This document shows positions 1 through 5,061 of a stretch of DNA of 5,061 nt, piece by piece. Position 1 is the stretch's first letter. Each line of letters begins with the position of its first letter. The position numbers were made by a program, and so were the translations under genes. A model generated the notes under the pieces. That model was not told where the DNA came from and ran no database searches. It worked only from the letters and a program-made list of their open reading frames with translations. The DNA comes from UBA1738 sp045577675 (GTDB lineage: Bacteria > Bacillota > Clostridia > UBA1381), in assembly GCA_045577675.1 (NCBI GenBank), contig JAZNIV010000026.1, positions 1 to 5,061 of the forward strand, written 5' to 3'.

Positions 1-1
1 C

Positions 2-19
2 GATTACTTTGATGACTGA
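2..19 (+). CDS. possible last codons of an upstream gene (partial)
   Basis: A reading frame open from the left edge encodes Asp-Tyr-Phe-Asp-Asp and stops at TGA 17-19, 14 nt before rimO. An acidic/aromatic tail ending just before a ribosome binding site is what the end of the preceding operon gene would look like. In many Firmicutes that neighbour is ftsK/spoIIIE, but five residues cannot identify it. The neighbouring frame 1 stops at TGA 10-12, so frame 2 is the most natural choice. This is inference only. Confidence 0.35.
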   Translation, partial: DYFDD

Positions 20-33
20 AAGGAAATTACACA

Positions 34-1362
34 ATGAAAATTGGAATGGTTTCGCTGGGCTGTCCTAAAAATCAGACCGATGCGGAGATAATGCTGGGGA
101 TACTTGCAGAAAAAGGACATAAGCCGGTTTCGGACCCGGCAGAGGCAGAAGCGATTATTGTAAACACCTGTGGCTTTATTGACCCTGCAAAGCAAGAGTC
201 GATTGATGCTATTTTAGAAATGGCAGAGTATAAAAAAACGGGGAAATGCAAGGTGCTGATTGCGTCGGGCTGTTTGGCGGAGCGCTATCACGAGGATATT
301 CCGAGAGAACTGCCGGAGGTTGATGCTATTGTCGGTGCAGGTGATTATGATAAAATCTGTGATGTTCTGGAAAAAGCCAAAATGGGCGAAAAAGTTAGTC
401 TTTGGGGACATCAGAATTGTGAAATTGCAGAAAATCTGCCGAGAATTTTAACAACTCCTTCCTATACGGCATATTTAAAAATTGCCGACGGCTGTGATAA
501 TAACTGTACCTATTGTGCGATACCTATGATAAGAGGGCATTTCCGCAGCAGAAAAATGGAGGATATACTTTTAGAGGCGGAGGAGCTTTCAAAAAGCGGA
601 GTAAGAGAGCTTATCGTAATTGCTCAGGACACTACGCGTTACGGTCTTGATTTATATGGCGAGCCGTCCCTTGATAAATTGCTCGAGGGGTTATGCAAAA
701 TTGAGGGTGTGCATTGGATAAGGGTGCATTATTTCTACACCGAGGCAATTACCGACAGGCTTATTGATGTTATGGCAAAAAATGAGAAGATATGCTCATA
801 TATAGATATGCCGATTCAGCACATCAATAACGATATTTTAAGAAGAATGGCACGCAGAACCAACCGTGAAGAGATTATAGAAAAGATTAAAAAAATAAGA
901 GAAAAGATGCCGGAGGCATCAATCAGAACCTCAATTATAACCGGCTTTCCGGGCGAAACTGAGGAACAGTTTTACGAGCTTTATGAGTTCGTTAAGGAAA
1001 TCAGGTTTGACAGAATGGGCGTTTTTGCATATTCCAAGGAGGAGGACACACCGGCTGCTAAGTTTGACGGGCAGATAGAAGAAAGCGTCAAACAGGAGCG
1101 GCGTGACAGGCTTATGGAGCTACAGCAGGGGATCTCGCTTGAAAAGAATAAGGCGAAAATCGGCGAAAGCTTAGAGGTGCTTTGTGAAGGCTATGACGAG
1201 GAAAACTTTATGTACTTTGGCAGAAGCTATGCCGACAGTATAGATGTTGACGGAACGGTGTACTTTGCCGCCGAGGACGAGGTGGAAATCGGCAGCTTTG
1301 TGCAGGTGGAAATACTTGATGCAGATGAATATGATTTGACGGGAAAAGAAAGGGAGAAATAA
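34..1362 (+). CDS. rimO: ribosomal protein S12 methylthiotransferase RimO
   Basis: RimO is a cytosolic radical SAM enzyme that adds a methylthio group to the beta carbon of a conserved aspartate of ribosomal protein S12. The 442-residue length is normal for the family. The N-terminal methylthiotransferase domain carries the three cysteines of the auxiliary [4Fe-4S] cluster (C10 in SLGCPKN, C46 in NTCGF, C80 in SGCLAERY). The radical SAM domain has the CxxxCxxC motif C154/C158/C161. RimO rather than MiaB is indicated by AQDTTRYGLDLYG (197-209), the ARR-type stretch after QHI (262-275) and GRSYADSIDVDG (396-407) in the C-terminal TRAM domain (about 375-438). ITGFPGE (302-308) is also present. 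One small oddity is FYTEAIT near 234-240, where a proline often replaces the threonine. The ATG at 34 is preceded by AAAGGA (19-24) with 9 nt spacing and gives the canonical N-terminus. pgsA follows after one base. Confidence 0.97.
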   Translation: MKIGMVSLGCPKNQTDAEIMLGILAEKGHKPVSDPAEAEAIIVNTCGFIDPAKQESIDAILEMAEYKKTGKCKVLIASGCLAERYHEDIPRELPEVDAIVGAGDYDKICDVLEKAKMGEKVSLWGHQNCEIAENLPRILTTPSYTAYLKIADGCDNNCTYCAIPMIRGHFRSRKMEDILLEAEELSKSGVRELIVIAQDTTRYGLDLYGEPSLDKLLEGLCKIEGVHWIRVHYFYTEAITDRLIDVMAKNEKICSYIDMPIQHINNDILRRMARRTNREEIIEKIKKIREKMPEASIRTSIITGFPGETEEQFYELYEFVKEIRFDRMGVFAYSKEEDTPAAKFDGQIEESVKQERRDRLMELQQGISLEKNKAKIGESLEVLCEGYDEENFMYFGRSYADSIDVDGTVYFAAEDEVEIGSFVQVEILDADEYDLTGKEREK

Positions 1363-1363
1363 T

Positions 1364-1918
1364 ATGAACATTGCAAATAAGCTTACAATTTTAAGAATAA
1401 TTATGGTGCCGGTTTTTATGGCATTTTTAATGCTTGATGCGGCAAATCCGGTGTTTGTAGGTATCAGCCTTGTGCTGTTTGTTGCAGCGTCGCTAACCGA
1501 CACCTTAGACGGATATATAGCACGTCATTATAATATGATTACCGACTTTGGTAAGTTTATGGACCCTCTTGCGGACAAGATGCTTACAACAGCTGCATTT
1601 TTATGCCTGATGCACCACGGCAGAGCTTCTGCCGTTGCAGTTATGCTGATTTTAGCAAGAGAATTTATTGTATCGGGAATCCGTCTTGTTGCAGCAGGAA
1701 AAGGAAATGTTATTGCAGCTTCTATCTGGGGAAAAATGAAAACAGTTTTTCAGATGGTGGCAATAATTGCGGCAATTATACTGATGTTCCCGATTTGCCC
1801 CGAGCCGACAGCAATTTTAATTACAAATATACTTGTGTGGCTGTCTGCCGTTGTAACTGTTATTTCGGGTGCAGACTACGTTATTAAAAATATAGATGTA
1901 ATCAAGGAAGCAAAATAA
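1364..1918 (+). CDS. pgsA: CDP-diacylglycerol-glycerol-3-phosphate 3-phosphatidyltransferase
   Basis: This inner-membrane enzyme condenses CDP-diacylglycerol with glycerol 3-phosphate to give phosphatidylglycerophosphate, the committed step to phosphatidylglycerol and cardiolipin. The 184-residue protein contains the complete CDP-alcohol phosphatidyltransferase signature D-x2-DG-x2-AR-x8-G-x3-D-x3-D: D46, D49, G50, A53, R54, G63, D67 and D71. These aspartates bind the metal ions and the CDP group. REFIVSGIR (99-107) and GKMKTVFQ (123-130) are typical of PgsA rather than other CDP-alcohol transferases. Hydrophobic segments near 8-25, 31-46, 73-85, 88-111, 126-144 and 150-170 fit the six-helix fold. 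The NKLTILRI start is typical of the family. AGGGAG at 1351-1356 lies 7 nt before the ATG, inside the end of rimO. The stop shares its last A with the next start codon. Confidence 0.96.
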   Translation: MNIANKLTILRIIMVPVFMAFLMLDAANPVFVGISLVLFVAASLTDTLDGYIARHYNMITDFGKFMDPLADKMLTTAAFLCLMHHGRASAVAVMLILAREFIVSGIRLVAAGKGNVIAASIWGKMKTVFQMVAIIAAIILMFPICPEPTAILITNILVWLSAVVTVISGADYVIKNIDVIKEAK

Positions 1919-2664
1919 TGAAGAGAATTGTCAGCAGAGTTCGTAAGGCCGTTGAGGATTACGATATGATTCAGGAAGGCGACCGCATTGGTGTGGGTGT
2001 TTCAGGTGGAAAGGACAGCCTTGTGCTTTTGGGTGCCCTTGCAAGTCTATCCAGATATTACCCGAAAAAGTTTACAGTTGTCGGTCTTACTCTTGATATG
2101 GGCTATAAGCCGGACTATTCCGGCATACAAAAATACTGTGATGAGCTTGGTGTTGAATACATAGTTAAGCCGACCAATATTGCCGAGGTGATTTTCGACT
2201 GGAGAAAGGAAGAAAATCCATGCTCGCTTTGTGCAAAAATGCGGCGTGGAGCACTTAATGATTTGGCTATTGAACAGGGCTGTAAAAGGGTGGCACTCGG
2301 GCATCACAATGACGACGTTTTGGAAACATTCCTGTTAAGCCTTTTGTATGAGGGCAGAATAAACTGCTTTTCGCCTGTAACCTACCTTGACCGGACTGAC
2401 CTGTATTCAATCCGGCCTATGATTTATGTTCGTGAGGCGGATATAAAGGGCGTAGTAAAGCGGCTTGATATTCCGGTTATAAAAAGCTCCTGTCCGGTTG
2501 ACGGAAATACAAAACGTGAGGAAATTAAAAATATACTGCAAAATCTTGATAAATCCGTTAATGCAGGGCTGAAAAAGCGGCTTTTCACAGCGATTCAGAC
2601 CGGTGGTATAGACGGCTGGAAGCGTCAGGGTATTGCACGAAAAGAAAAATTACAAAGCGAATAA
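1918..2664 (+). CDS. ttcA: TtcA-type tRNA 2-thiocytidine(32) synthetase
   Basis: This is a PP-loop ATPase expected to thiolate cytidine 32 of certain tRNAs, activating the base with ATP and using a [4Fe-4S] cluster. The 248-residue protein has the PP-loop SGGKDS (29-34) preceded by MIQEGDRIGVGV, very like TtcA. It also has PCSLCAKMRRG (101-111), where C102 and C105 are the cluster pair, GHHNDDVLETFLL (128-140), and a third conserved cysteine, C192 in SSCPVDGNTKRE. Two CxxC-type cysteines plus a distant third is the TtcA cluster pattern and distinguishes it from TilS. It is shorter than proteobacterial TtcA (about 310 residues), lacking extra terminal sequence; I regard it as the compact Firmicutes form. 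The start ATG overlaps the pgsA stop as TAATG, so translation is probably coupled, and AAGGA (1904-1908) stands 9 nt upstream. The exact tRNA target is inferred from family membership. Confidence 0.88.
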   Translation: MKRIVSRVRKAVEDYDMIQEGDRIGVGVSGGKDSLVLLGALASLSRYYPKKFTVVGLTLDMGYKPDYSGIQKYCDELGVEYIVKPTNIAEVIFDWRKEENPCSLCAKMRRGALNDLAIEQGCKRVALGHHNDDVLETFLLSLLYEGRINCFSPVTYLDRTDLYSIRPMIYVREADIKGVVKRLDIPVIKSSCPVDGNTKREEIKNILQNLDKSVNAGLKKRLFTAIQTGGIDGWKRQGIARKEKLQSE

Positions 2665-2665
2665 A

Positions 2666-2670
2666 GAGGG
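2666..2670 (+). promoter_or_regulatory. ribosome binding site deciding the comM TTG start
   Basis: GAGGG lies directly after the ttcA stop (2662-2664) and 7 nt before TTG 2678. The frame is open further upstream to another TTG at 2633, but that codon lies inside ttcA, has no Shine-Dalgarno sequence close by, and would add a lysine-rich stretch not found in the family. The site therefore supports TTG 2678 as the start. Confidence 0.75.
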
Positions 2671-2677
2671 TGTAACA

Positions 2678-4207
2678 TTGCTTTCAAAATCATATTCCAT
2701 TGGGCTTTTGGGCATCGACGGGTTTACGGTAACCGTTGAGGTTGATATAACAGGCGGACTCCCCGCCTTTGATATTGTCGGACTTCCCGATGCGGCGGTT
2801 AAGGAGTCAAAGGAACGAATCCGTTCGGGAATAAAAAATTCGGGTTATGTGTTTCCGTCAAAAAAACTGATAATAAATTTAGCTCCGGCGAATTTAAGGA
2901 AGGAAGGACCGGGGTATGACCTTCCCATGGCTGTTGCAGTGCTTGCGGCAACCGAGCAGCTTCCGGCAGTAGGGGATGATACAATTTTCATCGGCGAGCT
3001 GTCCTTAGATGGTAGCGTAAACCACGTTAACGGTGTTTTGCCAATGGTGATTTCGGCATACAAAAAGGGGTTTAAGAATTTTTTTGTGCCGGCGGCAAAT
3101 GCAAAAGAGGCAGCGGTTATTGATAACGTGAATGTTTACCCTGTCACGTCTCTCGGCGATGTTTGCCGTCACCTAAAGGGTGAGGAGCAGCTACAGGTGT
3201 ATAAACGGGAGGAAAATGATTTTTTGGGAGGTAGCGGTGAGAGCTTTCTGGATTTTTGTGATGTGAAGGGACAGGAAAGTGCAAAAAGGGCACTCGAAAT
3301 TGCTGCAGCAGGAAATCATAATGTGCTTTTAATCGGCTCTCCCGGAACGGGTAAAACAATGCTTGCACAGCGGATGCCGTCAATACTTCCGGATTTATCC
3401 TTTGAGGAGGCTTTGGAGGTTTCAAAAATTCACTCGATTGCAGGAACCTTGTCGGCAGAAGTCCCGCTTATAACCGAAAGACCTTTCAGAAATCCTCATC
3501 ATACAATTTCTACAGCCGGCTTATCAGGCGGCGGAACTGTGCCAAAGCCGGGAGAACTTTCGCTTGCTCATAACGGAGTTCTTTTCCTTGACGAGCTGCC
3601 GGAATTTAAAAGGGAAGTGCTTGAAGTGATGCGTCAGCCTTTGGAGGACGGCAAGGTTACGATCTCCAGAGTAAATGCAACCCTTACTTATCCATGCAGT
3701 ATGATGCTGATAGCAAGTATGAATCCTTGCAAGTGCGGTTTTTTAGGTGATGAAAGAAGGCAGTGTACCTGTACTCCTGCTCAGATAAATCAGTATCGGT
3801 CGAGGATTTCGGGGCCGCTTCTTGACAGAATTGATATTCAGGTTGAGGTGGCAAATGTTGATTATAAGGACCTCAGCAGTATGGAAAAGGGAGAAACCTC
3901 AGCGGAAATTAAAAAAAGAGTAAATGAAGCAAGACAAGTCCAAAGAGAAAGATATAAGAAGTTTGGTATCTATGCAAACGCACAGCTTACAGCAGGGATG
4001 CTCAGAGAATTCTGCCGGCTTGGCGATGCCGAAAATAACATATTAAAAATGGCATTTGACCGTCTGGGGCTTTCTGCGAGAGCACATTCAAGAATTTTGA
4101 AGGTTGCTCGCACAATTGCAGACCTTGAGGGTATGCGTGACATTACTTCTGCACATATTGCAGAGGCAATTCAGTATCGTAATCTTGACAGAAAATTTTT
4201 TGGTTAA
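2678..4207 (+). CDS. comM: ComM/YifB-family AAA+ ATPase (Mg-chelatase-like)
   Basis: Family members studied in naturally competent Gram-negative bacteria are hexameric helicases that drive branch migration during integration of transforming DNA; the role in Firmicutes is less clear. Starting at TTG 2678, the protein has 509 residues, the usual family length. The N-terminal lobe (about 1-175) has the ribosomal S5-like/Lon-like fold signature (GLPAFDIVGLPDAAVKESKER, 27-47; NLAPANLRKEGPGYDLP, 67-83). The AAA+ module follows: Walker A GSPGTGKT (220-227), PFRNPHHT (269-276), Walker B VLFLDE (301-306), sensor-1 region ASMNPC (346-351) and GPLLDRID (379-386) with a probable arginine finger. C351, C353, C363 and C365 form a CxC-x9-CxC metal-binding pair typical of YifB. 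The C-terminal Mg-chelatase domain ends with LSARAHSRILKVARTIADL (465-483). No key residue is missing. It is the last gene of the tight cluster and is followed by a 146-nt gap. Confidence 0.95.
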   Translation: MLSKSYSIGLLGIDGFTVTVEVDITGGLPAFDIVGLPDAAVKESKERIRSGIKNSGYVFPSKKLIINLAPANLRKEGPGYDLPMAVAVLAATEQLPAVGDDTIFIGELSLDGSVNHVNGVLPMVISAYKKGFKNFFVPAANAKEAAVIDNVNVYPVTSLGDVCRHLKGEEQLQVYKREENDFLGGSGESFLDFCDVKGQESAKRALEIAAAGNHNVLLIGSPGTGKTMLAQRMPSILPDLSFEEALEVSKIHSIAGTLSAEVPLITERPFRNPHHTISTAGLSGGGTVPKPGELSLAHNGVLFLDELPEFKREVLEVMRQPLEDGKVTISRVNATLTYPCSMMLIASMNPCKCGFLGDERRQCTCTPAQINQYRSRISGPLLDRIDIQVEVANVDYKDLSSMEKGETSAEIKKRVNEARQVQRERYKKFGIYANAQLTAGMLREFCRLGDAENNILKMAFDRLGLSARAHSRILKVARTIADLEGMRDITSAHIAEAIQYRNLDRKFFG

Positions 4208-4215
4208 AATCGAAA

Positions 4216-4256
4216 AATCTGTGAAAACTTTTACATAAATCCTGTTTTCACAGGTT
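4216..4256. repeat. strong inverted repeat with an alternative nested hairpin
   Basis: The 10-base arms CTGTGAAAAC (4219-4228) and GTTTTCACAG (4244-4253) are perfectly complementary. Two further A-U pairs and one G-U pair extend the stem to 13 pairs around a 15-nt loop. The right arm can instead fold on itself as CCTGT-TTTC-ACAGG (4241-4254), so the two structures exclude each other. On the plus strand no T-run follows, so it is not a standard terminator for comM. On the minus strand the stem is followed by ATTTTT, as in an intrinsic terminator, though no minus-strand gene is visible nearby. It could be an operator, an RNA-processing or stability hairpin, or an attenuator-like switch ahead of the adenosyltransferase gene. 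The pairing is seen; every role is inference. Confidence 0.6.
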
Positions 4257-4361
4257 AAGTGCTATAGGGAACACGTAGAGTGCGCCGATAAGGCGAACGA
4301 AGCCGATATAGAGGCTATTGCTATTGAGGCTGCAGGGAGGGCATTTGAAAATAATGGATAA
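4239..4361 (+). pseudogene. protein-like open frame without a normal start, overlapping the next gene
   Basis: Between TAA 4236-4238 and TAA 4359-4361 runs a 40-codon open frame whose second half looks like real protein: REHVECADKANEADIEAIA and then EAAGRAFENNG. It is helical, rich in alanine and acidic residues, with two cysteines and a histidine. It contains no ATG, GTG or TTG; the only possible initiators are CTG 4242 or AT(A/C/T) codons, and no Shine-Dalgarno precedes CTG 4242. It overlaps the adenosyltransferase start by the sequence ATGGATAA, a common coupled-gene junction. It may be the tail of a gene that lost its 5' end, a small protein with an unusual start, or chance. I recognise no family. 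Marked pseudogene as the most cautious label. Confidence 0.3.
4334..4341 (+). promoter_or_regulatory. ribosome binding site of the adenosyltransferase, unusual spacing
   Basis: AGGGAGGG is the only good Shine-Dalgarno sequence before the gene. It is 12 nt from ATG 4354, longer than usual, and only 3 nt from the in-frame TTG 4345, shorter than usual. The family N-terminus (MDKLYTG, like the MKIYT of relatives) favours the ATG. The long spacing may be compensated by coupling to an upstream open frame that ends at 4361. Confidence 0.5.
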
Positions 4362-4842
4362 ACTGTATACAGGAAATGGTGATAACGGATATACTCAAAC
4401 GCTTCAAAACAGGCATATTTCAAAAAGCGATGTGCTTATTGACCTGATAGGAACGCTTGACGAGTTTTCATCCTGTCTTGGTGTTGCCAAGGTGCATACG
4501 GCGGATAAAAAACTTATAGATGACATTGAGCTTCTGCAGAAAAAGCTGATTTCAATAATGGGTGAGCTTGCAGGCGGAGGGATAAGTGTTACAGATGAGT
4601 GTATCAAAACGGTGGAGAAAATGACCGATTCTTATGGCGGAGCCTTTGAAGGGTTTTCTATTCCCGGGAAAAACTGTGCAGCTGCATTTTTGGATCTTGC
4701 AAGATGTATTGTAAGGCGTGCTGAAAGGCTTGCCGCAAAGGTTTTAAAGCAAGGCAGAATGAGAGGAATTACTTTTGTTTATTTAAACAGAGCGTCCGAC
4801 CTTGTATATGCTATGAGCCGTTACGCAGAAAAAAATATATGA
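4354..4842 (+). CDS. PduO-type corrinoid adenosyltransferase
   Basis: This enzyme family transfers the 5'-deoxyadenosyl group of ATP to cob(I)alamin, making adenosylcobalamin for B12-dependent mutases, dehydratases and ribonucleotide reductase. It acts in the cytosol as a trimer of helical bundles. The 162-residue protein shows the family blocks in order: ATP loop YTGNGDNGYT (5-14), GTLDEFSSCLG (33-43), FSIPG (101-105), AR-x3-RRAER (116-125) and YLNRASDLVYAMSRYA (143-158). RRAER is the stretch mutated in human MMAB deficiency. Two positions depart from the common form: the usual lysine or arginine of T-K/R-x-GD-x-G is glycine (G7), and the usual PGG is PGK (K106). It is shorter than typical members (about 180-190), ending soon after the last motif. 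No B12-dependent enzyme or B12 transport gene is in view. ATG 4354 is preferred on homology; TTG 4345 is the alternative. No pduO or cobO symbol is assigned because the physiological pathway is unknown. Confidence 0.88.
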   Translation: MDKLYTGNGDNGYTQTLQNRHISKSDVLIDLIGTLDEFSSCLGVAKVHTADKKLIDDIELLQKKLISIMGELAGGGISVTDECIKTVEKMTDSYGGAFEGFSIPGKNCAAAFLDLARCIVRRAERLAAKVLKQGRMRGITFVYLNRASDLVYAMSRYAEKNI

Positions 4843-4852
4843 AAATATATCT

Positions 4853-4939
4853 ATGAATATAAACGGAAATTGCGATTTTATGAATCAGAAAAAGGGGATG
4901 TTTAAAAAGTTCGAACTTTTTAAAGAGAGTATGAAATAA
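4853..4939 (+). CDS. doubtful 28-codon ORF
   Basis: An ATG 10 nt after the adenosyltransferase stop opens a 28-codon frame ending at TAA 4937. The product is lysine- and phenylalanine-rich with one cysteine; its C-terminal half (KKGMFKKFELFKESMK) could form a basic amphipathic helix. No Shine-Dalgarno sequence precedes the ATG, and much of the C-terminal half is dictated by the 24-bp palindrome at 4901-4924. I recognise no family. It is listed because its position just after the preceding gene would suit a small operon member, but chance is the better explanation. Confidence 0.15.
   Translation: MNINGNCDFMNQKKGMFKKFELFKESMK
4901..4924. repeat. perfect 24-bp palindrome
   Basis: The half-site TTTAAAAAGTTC (4901-4912) is followed with no spacer by its exact reverse complement (4913-4924), centred on TTCGAA. 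As RNA it could fold as a 10-bp, mostly A-U stem with a UCGA loop whose descending arm is U-rich. That weakly resembles a bidirectional terminator after the adenosyltransferase gene. As DNA its strict twofold symmetry also suits a dimeric protein. It has only four G/C bases, so a hairpin would be weak. The symmetry is seen; the role is inferred. Confidence 0.6.
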
Positions 4940-4941
4940 AG

Positions 4942-4955
4942 TCTGTAAATACAGA
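4942..4955. repeat. short inverted repeat in the AT-rich tail
   Basis: TCTGTA (4942-4947) and TACAGA (4950-4955) are complementary around AA. On the minus strand the repeat is followed by CTTTATTT, so it could be a weak terminator for a gene coming in from the right; as an RNA hairpin only four pairs could form around a six-base loop. The rest of 4956-5010 is AT-rich, with a TTAATTAA palindrome at 4977-4984, and shows no gene I can support. Confidence 0.3.
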
Positions 4956-5010
4956 TCTTCTATGATAATTACTTGATTAATTAAGCCGCAAAATAATCTA
5001 TCGACTATAT

Positions 5011-5061
5011 TTATGTATACCACGAAATTTTAGGCACGTCAAGAGGAAGTGTAAAATCCAT
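5011..5061 (-). CDS. possible C-terminal end of a convergent minus-strand gene (partial)
   Basis: Reading leftward from the right edge, a frame is open for 16 codons (MDFTLPLDVPKISWYT) and stops at TAA (5013-5011). It could be the tail of a gene lying mainly beyond the window, which would make this region a convergent junction and fit the palindromes at 4901-4924 and 4942-4955 as terminators. The plus strand over the same bases is also open from 4997 to the edge, so the choice of strand is uncertain. Sixteen codons are too few to identify a family. Confidence 0.2.
   Translation of the reverse strand: MDFTLPLDVPKISWYT

Noticed and set aside
1171..1503. 110-codon minus-strand open frame over the rimO-pgsA junction
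   Set aside because: It lies opposite two certain genes with intact family motifs, and its translation shows no recognisable domain; a shadow frame.
3144..3425. 93-codon minus-strand open frame inside comM
   Set aside because: It is antisense to the conserved N-terminal/AAA+ region of comM and its proline-rich, low-complexity translation is typical of a shadow frame.
4216..4256. Intrinsic terminator for comM on the plus strand
   Set aside because: The stem is good, but the following bases are AAGTGC rather than a U-run; a T-run follows only on the minus strand.
4260..4268. Extended -10-like promoter TGCTATAGG before the adenosyltransferase
   Set aside because: No credible -35 hexamer lies 16-18 nt upstream and the -10 matches only TATA; too weak to list as a promoter, though a start site here is possible.
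4281..4301. Group II intron 5' end (GTGCGCC-like)
   Set aside because: Only about seven bases match; no intron domains V/VI or maturase are present.
4311..4331. Short direct repeats (CTATTG twice, GAGGCT twice)
   Set aside because: They fit repeated Ile-Ala/Glu-Ala codons in the open frame 4239-4361 and are too short to indicate a repeat element.
4255..4345. Possible riboswitch (cobalamin, or tetrahydrofolate because of GTTAAGTG and GGGA)
   Set aside because: The cobalamin conserved blocks (such as the CCGCCACTG-like segment) are absent. The THF-like words are not arranged with the expected intervening stem, and the region also reads as coding-like.
4811..5023. 70-codon minus-strand open frame in the right-hand tail
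   Set aside because: It overlaps the end of the adenosyltransferase and crosses both palindromes. The translation is a run of I, F, Y and L expected from AT-rich DNA, and no ribosome binding site was seen.

Overview
The window looks like an ordinary housekeeping stretch of a Bacillota genome, most likely a clostridial or Oscillospirales-type gut or anaerobic organism. The reasons are moderately AT-rich DNA, AGGAGG-like ribosome binding sites, two pairs of [4Fe-4S]-dependent sulfur-insertion and radical SAM functions, tightly packed same-strand genes, and the rimO-pgsA order that in many Firmicutes follows an ftsK/spoIIIE gene. The taxonomic call is inference; no rRNA or other phylogenetic marker is present.

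Layout, all on the plus strand. Positions 1-33 hold perhaps the last codons of an upstream gene and the rimO ribosome binding site. Positions 34-4207 are a compact four-gene run. It starts with rimO (ribosomal protein S12 methylthiotransferase) and pgsA (phosphatidylglycerophosphate synthase, 1-nt gap). A TtcA-type tRNA 2-thiocytidine synthase follows, sharing one base with pgsA in a TAATG junction. Last is a ComM/YifB-family AAA+ ATPase, whose real start is most likely the TTG at 2678, 13 nt after the ttcA stop. Spacing suggests one transcript. The four products do not form one pathway: they serve ribosome modification, membrane lipid synthesis, tRNA thiolation and DNA processing.

A 146-nt gap (4208-4353) holds a strong inverted repeat with an alternative internal hairpin. 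It also holds a protein-like open frame without a normal start codon, which runs into the next gene through an ATGGATAA overlap. Next is a PduO-type corrinoid (cobalamin) adenosyltransferase at 4354-4842, slightly short and with unusual residues in its ATP loop. The last 219 nt (4843-5061) are AT-rich. They contain a perfect 24-bp palindrome, a doubtful 28-codon ORF over it, a short second inverted repeat, and at the right edge a minus-strand open frame that may be the tail of a convergent gene.

I see no CRISPR array, tRNA, rRNA, recognisable insertion sequence or known riboswitch. Nothing here clearly amounts to an undescribed system. The parts that deserve a second look are the comM-adenosyltransferase gap and the right-hand tail.
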